DNA of 14,870 nucleotides from NCBI GenBank assembly GCA_027490345.1, contig JAIXYF010000467.1, positions 1 through 14,870 on the forward strand, in the 5' to 3' direction. This DNA comes from Novosphingobium sp. (GTDB lineage Bacteria; Pseudomonadota; Alphaproteobacteria; Sphingomonadales; Sphingomonadaceae). The position numbers and the translations under genes are program-made. Below, one piece after another: positions 7,893-14,870 of the stretch; positions within the stretch are counted from its first letter, which is position 1, and every line of letters starts with the position of its first letter. Below the pieces are notes generated by a model. It was not told where the DNA came from. It worked only from the letters and a program-made list of their open reading frames with translations, and searched no databases.

Positions 7893-9625
7893 ACGAAAAC
7901 GGCGGATCCCGTAGCCAAAAAATCGACGGTCAGGCGCTTGCAAAGGCGCTGAAAAATTCGCGTCGTAGCTTTTTTTTGCTGATTTGTCTTTCGGCAATTC
8001 TGAACATTTTTGTTCTCAATGGCTCGATCTACATGATGCTGGTCTACGATAAGGCGCTCCCATCGCAGAATATCGCGACGCTGGTCGGACTTTTTGCCTT
8101 GTCGACCTTTGTTTATATCGTGCAGGGATTCTTTGAAGTTCTGCGCAGTGATATTCTCGCGGATGTGGCCAGTGAGTTCGAGAGTTCGGTCGCCGCAAAG
8201 GCGATCAGTTCGGCTCACAATATTGCGCTGAAAAGCGATCCTGCCGATCGTTCAAATAGTCCAATGCGTGACCTTGATCAGATTCGCTCTTTCATTGCTG
8301 GGCCGGGCCCGGCTGCATTGATGGATCTTCCCTGGATCATCTTCTTTCTTGCCATTCTTTCCCTGTTGCACGTTTGGCTTGGAGTGGCTGCATTGGGCGG
8401 AGCTGCCGTTCTCGTTTGCCTGACCGTCGTGTCCGAAAAGGTAAACAAGGCCTCTGGTTCTTCCATCGCTGAAATGTCGCAGCGGCGTAACCGGCTAACC
8501 GAGCGCATGCGGCGTTCGGTCGAGACCCTTCAAGCCCTCGGCATGAAATCCCGTTTTTCTACAATCTTTTTGAGAATGAACTTCGATCTGTCGGCAAACA
8601 ATCGGGCCGTAAGTTCTAAGCTTTCCATGGTTTCGACTGCCAGTCGAACCATGCGCATGTTCATTCAATCTGCGCTCCTCACCGTCGGGGCCTGGTTGGT
8701 GATCAATGGTATGGTTTCGGGCGGAATCATCTTTGCAAGTTCCATTTTGGCCGGTCGCGCGTTGGCGCCTATCGATCAGGCGATTGCGCAGTGGCGCAAT
8801 TTCTCGTTGGCGCGGGCAAGTTGGGCTCGCCTCAATCAGACTCTTGCGCAGCATGGTGAGCCCGCAGAACGAACGCGCCTTCCCAAGCCGACCGGACAAC
8901 TCGAGTTGGCGGATGTCGTGGTGGTTCCCCCAGGCGCTGAGTTACCCACTCTGCAAAACGTCAGCTTCGCCTGTGAAGCTGGATCGGTCGTCGGCGTGAT
9001 CGGACCGAGTGGTGCTGGTAAATCGAGTCTGGCGCGTGCGTTGGTCGGCGCTTGGCCCTTGCTAGGAGGCACGATCCGGCTCGACGGGGCTACGATCGAC
9101 CAATGGGATTCGGATTGTTTGGGACAGCATCTTGGCTATCTTCCGCAAACCGTTGAATTGCTCGAGGGCACTGTTGCGCAGAACATTTCGCGCTTCGATC
9201 CGGAGGCCTCTTCAGATGCAGTCGTCGCCGCTGCCGAGTTGGCCGGGGTTCACAGGCTCACGCTCAATTTGCCAAATGGCTATGAGACAGAGGTGGGAGA
9301 AGACGGGCGCAATCTGTCGGCTGGTCAAAGACAGCGGATCGGGCTTGCGCGGGCGCTTTACAATAATCCGAGTTTCGTCGTGCTCGACGAACCAAATAGT
9401 AATCTGGACCCGTCTGGAGATCAGGCACTGGGGTTTGCGCTCATCAATCTCCGCAAGTCCAAGGTTACGGCTGTAATCGTTACGCATCGCCAGCCTGTTT
9501 TAAAATACTGTACGCATTTGCTCTATCTTGCTGATGGTAAGGTGCGAACATTCGGCCCGAGGGATGAGGTGCTCATGGCTATAAAAAATAGCAGCAATGT
9601 TCATCAGATTTCTGAAGCATCATAA
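7889..9625 (+). CDS. PrtD-type type I secretion permease/ATPase (ABC exporter)
   Basis: This 578-residue protein combines a six-helix transmembrane domain and one nucleotide-binding domain, the usual size for PrtD/HasD-type exporters. It has no N-terminal peptidase (C39) or C39-like domain. Membrane segments lie near 28-50, 62-83, 149-185 (two) and 257-296 (two). Walker A is GPSGAGKS at 372-379, the signature LSAGQ at 476-480, Walker B VVLDEP with Asp500/Glu501, and the switch His is 533. All catalytic residues are present. It would work as a dimer in the inner membrane, recognising the RTX C-terminal signal and powering export. The start overlaps the tolC-type stop by four bases, with AAGGA just before it. 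An 8-T tract (7970-7977) sits at the start of the first membrane helix. Confidence 0.95.
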   Translation: MNENGGSRSQKIDGQALAKALKNSRRSFFLLICLSAILNIFVLNGSIYMMLVYDKALPSQNIATLVGLFALSTFVYIVQGFFEVLRSDILADVASEFESSVAAKAISSAHNIALKSDPADRSNSPMRDLDQIRSFIAGPGPAALMDLPWIIFFLAILSLLHVWLGVAALGGAAVLVCLTVVSEKVNKASGSSIAEMSQRRNRLTERMRRSVETLQALGMKSRFSTIFLRMNFDLSANNRAVSSKLSMVSTASRTMRMFIQSALLTVGAWLVINGMVSGGIIFASSILAGRALAPIDQAIAQWRNFSLARASWARLNQTLAQHGEPAERTRLPKPTGQLELADVVVVPPGAELPTLQNVSFACEAGSVVGVIGPSGAGKSSLARALVGAWPLLGGTIRLDGATIDQWDSDCLGQHLGYLPQTVELLEGTVAQNISRFDPEASSDAVVAAAELAGVHRLTLNLPNGYETEVGEDGRNLSAGQRQRIGLARALYNNPSFVVLDEPNSNLDPSGDQALGFALINLRKSKVTAVIVTHRQPVLKYCTHLLYLADGKVRTFGPRDEVLMAIKNSSNVHQISEAS

Positions 9626-9658
9626 ATCTATTTATAATTAGCGCTTGAGAGAAGAAAT

Positions 9659-10978
9659 ATGATTCACAATCACGATTTCGACATGTCAGCTGGAGCTGCG
9701 CTGCAAATTGCCAGCCGCAAACGCATAAAGGCTTACATTTGTATCGGCGGAGCCATTGGGGCGGTTGTGATGCTGTCAACCGTGGTTCAAATCTCGGGGG
9801 CTGTCATAGCGCCGGGCAGCTTGACCGCGGCATCGCAGACCAAGACGATTTCCCACCCGACCGGCGGCACCCTTGCTCAGATTCTGGTCAGTGAAGGGCA
9901 GGCTGTAAAGCGTGGAGACGTTCTTCTCGAGTTTGAAACCAGTGTGACGGCCGCTGCGGCAGAGCGGTCTGGTGAAAACTTGTCGGCCTTGGCGGCGCGT
10001 CGTGATCGGCTGGAGGCTGAGCTCGCTGGTGCTTCAAAGGCAAATTTTGGAGAGCCCGCAGCCACGGCCATGGATCCGGCCATGCAGGGATCAATCGCTC
10101 GCGAGCGAAAGCTATTCGAGGCTCGGCAGGCCGGCGCTGGCGCGCAAATCGGTATGCTCGTGGCGCGCCGGCGGCAGTTGGAAGCTGAAATTGTTGGGCT
10201 TCGCTCTCGAATCTCGTCCCTGCGTAGGCAAAAGGCTCTTTTGGCTCCGGAGCTGTCAGGGCTTCGTAAGCTGTATAATGAGGAACTCGTTACGATTAAT
10301 CGCCTCAACGAGATCGAACGATCGGATGTTGCTCTGCGGGGCGAAATTGGAACGCTTGAAGCGAATATTGTCCAAAATCAGGCCCGAATTTCGGAAATCG
10401 ACAGAGAAATCGCTTTTAACAGGCATAACATGCGGTCTCTTGCTGGGCAGGAGCTCAATCAAGTGGTTTCCGATCTGGGGGAGGGGCATTTAAGAAGCGT
10501 AAATGCCAATGATGTCCTCGATCGGTCCAAAATTCGCGCTCCTCAAGATGGTCTTGTGGATTCTATTGCCTTTATTACTCCTGGAAGCGCTGTCCCGCCC
10601 GGTCAGACAATTCTTCGGATTGTACCGTCTGATGACAACATAATCGCAGATGTCCGTGTAAATCCCAGTGATGTCGATCAGATCAAAGTCGGTCAGCGTG
10701 TTACGCTGAAATTCTCGACAATTCAGGCAGCTCAGGCGCCGGAATTCGACGGAACCGTAACATTTATATCACCCGATCTTGCTGAAGATGCGCGTACTGG
10801 GCAACCATTCTATCGTGTTAGGGTTGCAGTTTTAAATGATAAGTTTGAAAAGGTTGGTTTTAACAAGATGTCGATTGGTATGCCTGTTGAAGCATACATT
10901 CAAACTGGATCGACATCTTTTATGCATTACATCTTTAAGCCGTTGATGGATCAGATTGGAAGAGCGTTCAAGCAATAG
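9659..10978 (+). CDS. HlyD/PrtE-family periplasmic adaptor (membrane fusion protein)
   Basis: This 439-residue protein has a short cytoplasmic N-terminus, one membrane anchor at about 24-46 and the family hallmark GAVIAPGSL. A lipoyl-like half motif (HPTGGTLAQI, about 68-95) follows, then a long periplasmic coiled coil about 105-285. The second lipoyl half and beta-barrel begin at KIRAP (291), and the end (GMPVEAYIQTG through FKPLMDQIGRAF) is typical of complete members. It bridges the ABC protein and the TolC-type channel. It starts 33 bases after the ABC stop behind a weak GAAGAA site, so the three genes read as one operon. TIGR01843-type membership is recalled, not searched. Confidence 0.95.
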   Translation: MIHNHDFDMSAGAALQIASRKRIKAYICIGGAIGAVVMLSTVVQISGAVIAPGSLTAASQTKTISHPTGGTLAQILVSEGQAVKRGDVLLEFETSVTAAAAERSGENLSALAARRDRLEAELAGASKANFGEPAATAMDPAMQGSIARERKLFEARQAGAGAQIGMLVARRRQLEAEIVGLRSRISSLRRQKALLAPELSGLRKLYNEELVTINRLNEIERSDVALRGEIGTLEANIVQNQARISEIDREIAFNRHNMRSLAGQELNQVVSDLGEGHLRSVNANDVLDRSKIRAPQDGLVDSIAFITPGSAVPPGQTILRIVPSDDNIIADVRVNPSDVDQIKVGQRVTLKFSTIQAAQAPEFDGTVTFISPDLAEDARTGQPFYRVRVAVLNDKFEKVGFNKMSIGMPVEAYIQTGSTSFMHYIFKPLMDQIGRAFKQ

Positions 10979-11008
10979 AAGCGAACTGATGTGGTGGATA
11001 CGCCCTTT

Positions 11009-11035
11009 GCCGGCATTGTCTGATCCCAGACCGGC
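11009..11035 (+). terminator. Candidate hairpin after the hlyD-type gene
   Basis: An inner stem GTCTG (11018-11022) pairs with CAGAC (11027-11031) around ATCC. An outer GCCG (11009-11012) pairs with CGGC (11032-11035), leaving a five-base bulge on the left. It lies 30 bases after the stop but no T run follows, so termination here is only a suggestion. Confidence 0.3.
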
Positions 11036-11246
11036 GTGCTACTAAACTGAAGAAGGGCTGGCCTGCCACGGGATTTTAATCCAGCACTGATGAGAGCCTC
11101 GGGGACTGGGTCTGTCCGGTGTGGTCGAGCCGCGCGCCTTCGAAGTCATCCTGCGCGGCGACCCCCCTGACAGAGGCCGTGATGGCATCGCACTCCAAGA
11201 TAAATCCAATTCCCTGCCGCTCCGCCACCTCCAAGTTTGGGATCGT

Positions 11247-11278
11247 GGGAATTAGGCCGAAACCTCGCGAAAATTCCC
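11247..11278. other. Inverted repeat GGGAATT/AATTCCC
   Basis: A 7-bp perfect inverted repeat at 11247-11253 and 11272-11278 with an 18-base loop. On the + strand it is followed by GTGTTTTCC, a weak T-rich tail. It could be a read-through terminator or a protein-binding site. Confidence 0.3.
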
Positions 11279-11298
11279 GTGTTTTCCGTTAGCCGCCT

Positions 11299-11315
11299 GT
11301 CTGACTTAGTCAGAC
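11299..11315 (-). terminator. Hairpin downstream of the small minus-strand gene
   Basis: A perfect 7-bp stem, GTCTGAC (11299-11305) with GTCAGAC (11309-11315), encloses the 3-base loop TTA. The flanking AGCCGCC (11291-11297) and GGCGGGCT pair further out with unpaired bases. It lies 20 bases beyond the stop of the minus-strand gene at 11336. No T run follows on the minus strand, so it is a terminator-like or transcript-end-protecting hairpin rather than a textbook terminator. Confidence 0.45.
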
Positions 11316-11335
11316 TGTAGCAGCGGCGGGCTCAA

Positions 11336-11557
11336 TCAGTATGCGCGCAGATGCATCGTCTGGGGGCCCAATTCCGGCGACAGCGAAAGCTTGATACCGC
11401 AGCGGCAGGTGTGGTGCGACGAACGGCTCTGACCGATCTTGTGGTGCTGGGCCGTAATCCGCTGACCGTGCCCGGCGGGACAAATCCACAAGACCCGGGT
11501 GCTGGCGACATAGATTGCCGGGGGCAGGTCTATGCCGCCCCGCTGCAAGCCAGCCAA
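11336..11557 (-). CDS. Small hypothetical protein, possible zinc-binding Cys/His motif
   Basis: A 73-residue frame opens with TTG at 11557, with GGAGG about 13 bases upstream and an in-frame TAG just before that. Roughly four fifths of its codons end in G or C, far above a random frame and above the overlapping 90-residue frame at 11310-11582, which supports real coding. It has no signal peptide or membrane helix. The central pattern is ICPAGHG (Cys26, His30) and, about 20 residues later, HHTCRCG (Cys51, Cys53), which could bind one metal ion. I do not recognise the family. The TTG start and long spacing are weak points: it could be the surviving 3' part of a longer gene. A hairpin follows the stop. 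It is divergent from the dehydrogenase gene, with 108 bases between their starts. Confidence 0.55.
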   Translation of the reverse strand: MAGLQRGGIDLPPAIYVASTRVLWICPAGHGQRITAQHHKIGQSRSSHHTCRCGIKLSLSPELGPQTMHLRAY

Positions 11558-11665
11558 TAGCCGCAGCCGCCCTCCCTAGCAAATTGCAGAAGTGGACGGG
11601 CCCGGCAGGGTGGGAGACCTTGCCGTGTCAGGCGCCCGGCGAGCGCGAGGAGAGGAGGCACCGCA

Positions 11666-12445
11666 ATGGCCTATCAGCCGTTTGATCTTGGCGGGAAAGT
11701 TGCGCTTATCACCGGCGGGAACGGCGGCATCGGCCTCGGCATGGCCGAGGCGCTCGCGCAGGCGGGTGCGTCGGTCATCATCTGGGGAACGAATGCGGCG
11801 AAGAACGCGGCGGCCAAAAGCCGGCTGGAGGCCACTGGGCAGCACATTGCCAGCGAGATCGTCGATGTGTCCGACGAACACGCCGTGATCGCTGCCATGG
11901 ACAAGGCCATCGCGCAGTTTGGCCGGATCGATACGGTGGTGGCCAATGCGGGCGTGGGCGGCGGGGCGCCCTTTGCGGAGTTTCCGACCCAGCAATGGCG
12001 CAAGGTCATGGCGGTCAACCTGGACGGTGTGTTCTTCACGCTGCGTGAGGCGTGCAAGCATACGAAGGCGCGCGCCGAAGCGGGCGATCCGGGCGGATCA
12101 TTGATCGCGATCTCCTCGACTTCGGCGATCCACGGCGCGGCGCGCAATCAGGCCTATGGCACGGCCAAGGGCGCCCTCTGCTCGCTGGTACGGGCAACAG
12201 CGGTGGAATTTGCCCGCTACGGCGTGCGCGCCAATGCGGTGCTGCCGGGGTGGACCATCAGCGAAATGACCGAGGCCGCGCAGGCGGACGAAAAGTTCAA
12301 CCGGCAGGTGATTTCCCGCGTGCCTTTCCGGCAGTGGATGGAGCCGAAGGACTTCGGCGGGATTGCGGTCTACCTCGCCTCGGATGCCGCGCGCTTTCAC
12401 ACCGGAGACAGCATCGTGCTCGATGCGGGCTACACCATTTTCTGA
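11666..12445 (+). CDS. SDR-family NAD(P)-dependent oxidoreductase
   Basis: At 259 residues it has the usual length of a classical short-chain dehydrogenase. The cofactor-binding motif TGGNGGIG is at 16-23, NAG follows in the middle (VVANAGVGG), and the catalytic set is Ser151, Tyr164 and Lys168 (YGTAK). The C-terminal PGW turn and the final LDAGYTIF are typical. It reduces or oxidises a carbonyl/alcohol in the cytoplasm; FabG-like 3-oxoacyl reductases and sugar or steroid dehydrogenases look similar, so the substrate is open. A strong AGGAGAGGAGG ribosome site (11648-11658) sits 7 bases before the ATG. The next gene starts 19 bases downstream, suggesting a shared role in acyl-CoA chemistry. 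Confidence 0.93.
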   Translation: MAYQPFDLGGKVALITGGNGGIGLGMAEALAQAGASVIIWGTNAAKNAAAKSRLEATGQHIASEIVDVSDEHAVIAAMDKAIAQFGRIDTVVANAGVGGGAPFAEFPTQQWRKVMAVNLDGVFFTLREACKHTKARAEAGDPGGSLIAISSTSAIHGAARNQAYGTAKGALCSLVRATAVEFARYGVRANAVLPGWTISEMTEAAQADEKFNRQVISRVPFRQWMEPKDFGGIAVYLASDAARFHTGDSIVLDAGYTIF

Positions 12446-12464
12446 CCGTACTGGAGCTGCTGCC

Positions 12465-13316
12465 ATGGAAACCGCGTCCCCGCCGCTGGTGCTGAGCGAC
12501 ACGCCGCGACCCGGCATCCGCCGGTTGACGCTGAACCGCCCGGAGAAGCGCAATGCGCTTTCGAACGATCTGCGGCGGCAGCTGTTTGCCGCGCTCGAAG
12601 CGGCTGACCGGGATGCGGAGGTTCGGGTCATTGTCCTGCGCGGCGCCGGCTCGTGCTTCTCTGCAGGTTATGACCTTTCGCCAGAGGCCGCCACGCAGCC
12701 GCCGCCCTATCACACGGCGGGCGGCGCCGGGTTCTGGCCGCGCCATGTCGCCGAAGGGGTGTTCCGGATCTGGGATCTGGCCAAACCCGTGGTTGCGCAA
12801 GTGCATGGGTGGTGCCTGGCCGGGGCCACTGAACTCGCCGCCGCGTGCGACCTCGTCTATCTCGGTGATGATGCGCAGATCGGCTATCCGCCGGTGCGCG
12901 GGATGAGCCCGCCCGATACCCAGTTTCATCCCTGGCTGTGCGGTTTTCGCTCGGCGATGGAGCAGATGCTGACCGGCGATGCGCTCTCGGCCCACGAAGC
13001 GGTGCGCGTGGGCTTTGCCAACCGGGTGTTTCCGGCCGCCGATCTGGAAAGCGAAGTGCTCAAGATCGCGGAGCGGATCGCGCAGATCCCGCCCGAGGTG
13101 CAGCAGATCAACAAGCGCTCGGTGCACCGGGCCATGGAAGCGATGGGGCTGCGTGCTGCCATCCGGGCGGGAACCGAAATGCAGGCCCTCGCGATGACGA
13201 CCGACGCTTCGAAGCAGACTTTCGCGGGCTTTCGCGCAGGGGACGTGCGCGGCGCGCTCGATGCGCGCGATGGGGCGTTCGGTGATTACCGGACCGCGGA
13301 GCCTGAGCAAGAATAG
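12465..13316 (+). CDS. Enoyl-CoA hydratase/isomerase family protein
   Basis: The ATG at 12465, behind GGAG (12453-12456), gives 283 residues, normal for a crotonase. A longer frame from 12363 overlaps the dehydrogenase gene and adds non-homologous residues, so it is not used. Crotonase features: RLTLNRPEKRNALS near the N-terminus, the first oxyanion-hole strand CFSAGYDL, and HGWCLAGATELAAACDL. The first catalytic Glu is kept (Glu123), but the second (hydratase Glu164, 20 residues on) is replaced by Pro143 in YPPVRG. Ordinary hydratase activity is therefore doubtful; an isomerase, hydrolase or other crotonase reaction is possible. It is probably cotranscribed with the dehydrogenase. Confidence 0.92.
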   Translation: METASPPLVLSDTPRPGIRRLTLNRPEKRNALSNDLRRQLFAALEAADRDAEVRVIVLRGAGSCFSAGYDLSPEAATQPPPYHTAGGAGFWPRHVAEGVFRIWDLAKPVVAQVHGWCLAGATELAAACDLVYLGDDAQIGYPPVRGMSPPDTQFHPWLCGFRSAMEQMLTGDALSAHEAVRVGFANRVFPAADLESEVLKIAERIAQIPPEVQQINKRSVHRAMEAMGLRAAIRAGTEMQALAMTTDASKQTFAGFRAGDVRGALDARDGAFGDYRTAEPEQE

Positions 13317-13322
13317 CGCGCC

Positions 13323-13340
13323 GGGCGTCAGACCACGCCC
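13323..13340 (+). terminator. Candidate hairpin after the hydratase-family gene
   Basis: GGGCGT (13323-13328) and ACGCCC (13335-13340) form a 6-bp stem around CAGACC, 7 bases after the stop. No T run follows, so confidence is low. Confidence 0.35.
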
Positions 13341-13492
13341 ACCCGATCAGTCCCGGCGTCGCGCAGGGCCGCTCCTAACAGCACTTGTCACAGGCATGAC
13401 GGCACTGTTGTGTGGGCGCGTGCTGCGCCTGCGGGCACAGTCATCCCGATGCCGCCGCCATGCTGCGGCCGTTTGAAGCAGGGGTGTCTGTC

Positions 13493-14413
13493 ATGTTTTC
13501 CAAGCCACGGTTTATTGCGTTCTTTGCCCTTGCTGCCGGTGTGCTGGGCGGCATTCCGCTAACAGCGCAGGCTGCCGACAAGGAGCCGCCGGTGGCGCTG
13601 ACGAAGTGCGAGTCGGCCTACGGTTCGGTTGCGCTGGTCGATGGCGATACGCAAGGCTGGACCAAGTATGGCCTCAGCTCCCCGCGTGAACTGATCGCCG
13701 CGATGGCGCGCGAATCCGGCTGCTTTGCGGTTCACGATCCGGCCAGCGGCAAGCCTGCCACATTCCTGATGAACGTGATCGCGGGTGATAAGGAAGAGGT
13801 CGACAAGTCGATCGAGACGGCCAAGGGCGTGGCGATGGAAGGCCTCGTGCGTTCGGGTGCGGCCAGCGGTCTGGTGCGCGGCATTCCCGGCGGCGGATCG
13901 ATGCTGGGCATGCTTGGCGGCTTTGGCGGCAAGAAGAAGGTCATTGCCGCCGGTATCCGCCTGATCAGCCCGGCCAATGGGCAGACGATCGCCTCGGGCG
14001 CGGGCGAGGTGAAGAAAACCTCGATCTCGTTCGGTGGCGGCGGCGGCACGATCGGGGCTGTGGCCAATGGCGCAACCGGCGCCGCCTATGCCGGAAACAA
14101 GGACGGCCAGATGCTGATCGAGGCTTTCATCAAGGCGTTCAACGGCCTTGCCGCGCAAGGCCCGGGGCTGGCCGCGCTGGTTCCGGCACCGGCGCCTGTT
14201 GCGGCGCCCGCTCCGGTGGCCGCCGCGCCTGCGGCTGCTGTCACTGCGGTCGATACGAAAATGTTTGCAGCGGCTGACAAGAAATCTGCAGCGCTGCGCA
14301 CCGTGCGGGCAGGCACGTCGCTCACCCCCACTGGCCAGCGCACCGGGCTGCTGATCGAAGTCAGCGATAGCTTCGGAACCAAGGGCTGGGTTTCGGTCGA
14401 GGATATGCGCTGA
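13493..14413 (+). CDS. Exported protein with CsgG-like body and C-terminal SH3-like domain
   Basis: The ATG at 13493 follows a GCAGGGG site and starts a clear signal peptide (hydrophobic FIAFFALAAGVLGGI, cleavage near AQA-A, residues 25-28), giving 306 residues. An earlier in-frame start at 13412 would bury the signal, so it is rejected. The mature body (about 30-220) includes SVALVDGDTQGWTKYGL, a glycine-rich GGSMLGMLGGFGGKKK, and IRLISPANGQTIASG, followed by a Gly-rich strand. From memory this resembles CsgG-like proteins linked to curli or envelope export, without the lipobox Cys of CsgG. A Pro/Ala linker (about 224-246) leads to an SH3-like domain ending KGWVSVEDM, a module common in cell-wall-associated proteins. 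It is likely periplasmic or outer-membrane associated. The function is not established. Confidence 0.88.
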   Translation: MFSKPRFIAFFALAAGVLGGIPLTAQAADKEPPVALTKCESAYGSVALVDGDTQGWTKYGLSSPRELIAAMARESGCFAVHDPASGKPATFLMNVIAGDKEEVDKSIETAKGVAMEGLVRSGAASGLVRGIPGGGSMLGMLGGFGGKKKVIAAGIRLISPANGQTIASGAGEVKKTSISFGGGGGTIGAVANGATGAAYAGNKDGQMLIEAFIKAFNGLAAQGPGLAALVPAPAPVAAPAPVAAAPAAAVTAVDTKMFAAADKKSAALRTVRAGTSLTPTGQRTGLLIEVSDSFGTKGWVSVEDMR

Positions 14414-14448
14414 ACGCTATCGCCAAGCGGGCAGTTGTCAGGCCGCCG

Positions 14449-14472
14449 TCCGGCGTGAATAGTCACGCCGGA
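14449..14472 (+). terminator. Perfect 10-bp hairpin between the SH3 gene and the response regulator
   Basis: TCCGGCGTGA (14449-14458) and TCACGCCGGA (14463-14472) form a perfect stem with the 4-base loop ATAG, 36 bases after the SH3-protein stop. What follows (TACAATGG) is not a T run. It is probably a terminator-type hairpin, but as an inverted repeat upstream of a regulator gene it could instead be an operator. Confidence 0.5.
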
Positions 14473-14540
14473 TACAATGGTCCTTGCAGCATGGTATTCC
14501 GGCAGGAATGGTGCGGCGGGATCATCCGGGGGCAAAGCTG

Positions 14541-14870
14541 ATGGGCAATCTGAGCATCCTCTATGTCGAGGACGATCCGCGCGCTGCCGATGCCGTGCAG
14601 GCGTTGGTCTTTGCCGAGGGCGACCGGCTGGCCTGGGAAATGACCGGGATGGGCGGCCTGCAGCGTGCCGGTGCCGAAGCGTTCGACGTGATCATTCTCG
14701 ATCGGATGCTACCCGATCTCGATGGCCTCGCTATCGTCTCGCGTTTGCGCGCGGCTGGCGTGGGCACACCGGTGCTGATGCTCAGCGCGCTGGGGCGCAG
14801 CGAAAACCGGATCGAGGGGCTTGATGCCGGAGTCGATGATTATCTGGCCAAGCCCTACGAGCCGCAGGAA
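14541..14870 (+). CDS. Two-component response regulator, receiver domain (3' end outside window)
   Basis: The frame opens at ATG 14541 after a G-rich stretch and stays open to the window edge (110 residues). All receiver landmarks are present: the acidic pair Asp11/Asp12 (LYVEDDP), the phosphoacceptor Asp54 in VIILDRMLPDLDG, Ser82 in MLSALG, and Lys104 in DDYLAKPY. The spacing and the LPDLDG and DDYLAKP motifs fit the OmpR/PhoB class, so a winged-helix DNA-binding domain is expected beyond the edge. It probably pairs with a histidine kinase gene further downstream. The partner and targets cannot be seen here. Confidence 0.93.
   Translation, partial: MGNLSILYVEDDPRAADAVQALVFAEGDRLAWEMTGMGGLQRAGAEAFDVIILDRMLPDLDGLAIVSRLRAAGVGTPVLMLSALGRSENRIEGLDAGVDDYLAKPYEPQE

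Larger units (their letters stand above)
10979..11335. other. Non-coding stretch after the exporter operon
   Basis: No open frame with coding character was found on either strand across these 357 bases. Three inverted repeats are present (11009-11035, 11247-11278, 11299-11315). Composition shifts from the mixed base content of the exporter genes to the GC-rich region on the right, so this may be a junction between two chromosomal segments. No complete insertion sequence, tRNA or attachment site is visible. Confidence 0.6.

Noticed and set aside
10979..11100. Insertion-sequence end near the hlyD-type stop (TGATGTGGTGG)
   Set aside because: The string resembles an IS3-type end, but no matching inverted repeat, target duplication or transposase frame is present in the window.
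11310..11582. 90-residue minus-strand frame overlapping the small zinc-type gene
   Set aside because: Third-position GC is clearly poorer than in the 11336-11557 frame and its residues (Ala/Arg/Pro runs) look like an out-of-frame reading.
12363..12464. Upstream extension of the hydratase-family gene
   Set aside because: It overlaps the end of the dehydrogenase gene, adds residues unlike crotonases, and a ribosome site precedes the ATG at 12465.
13412..13492. Earlier start for the SH3-domain protein
   Set aside because: It would place 27 residues before a standard signal peptide; the ATG at 13493 has a suitable ribosome site.

Overview
The window reads as chromosomal DNA of a GC-rich alphaproteobacterium. 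A sphingomonad (Novosphingobium-like) fits best, judged from codon use with G or C at most third positions, the style of the type I secretion genes and the mix of neighbouring genes. That placement is inference from pattern, not a database match.

Left part (1-10978): a type I secretion locus. The first 5547 bases are the 3' portion of a giant gene for a secreted calcium-binding RTX protein whose start lies off the left edge. The retained part has glycine/aspartate RTX nonapeptide blocks, five Ig-like repeats of about 100 residues in an alternating A-B-A-B-C order, a duplicated 56-residue linker, two successive RTX-plus-cap modules and an acidic C-terminus. Its first ~470 residues resemble, from memory, the part that follows the haem (animal-type) peroxidase domains in giant alphaproteobacterial RTX peroxidases, but no peroxidase domain is in view. 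A strong hairpin closes this gene. After about 390 bases with no convincing gene comes a complete exporter: a TolC-type outer-membrane channel with an added C-terminal SPOR (peptidoglycan-binding) domain, a PrtD-type ABC permease/ATPase overlapping it by ATGA, and a HlyD/PrtE-type membrane fusion protein 33 bases further on. Together they would form the cell-envelope conduit that exports the RTX protein.

Middle (10979-11665): a mostly non-coding stretch with several inverted repeats. It holds one small minus-strand gene (11336-11557) with a possible zinc-binding Cys/His pattern and a hairpin just after its stop.

Right part (11666-14870): higher-GC, ordinary chromosomal genes. A short-chain dehydrogenase and an enoyl-CoA hydratase/isomerase-family protein form a two-gene operon, probably in acyl-CoA or related carbon metabolism. 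Then come an exported protein with a CsgG-like body and a C-terminal SH3-like domain, a perfect 10-bp hairpin, and the receiver domain of a response regulator cut off by the right edge.

The most unusual points are the TolC-SPOR fusion, the higher-order duplications in the RTX protein (a 603-bp Ig-pair repeat and a doubled C-terminal module), and the small minus-strand putative zinc protein.
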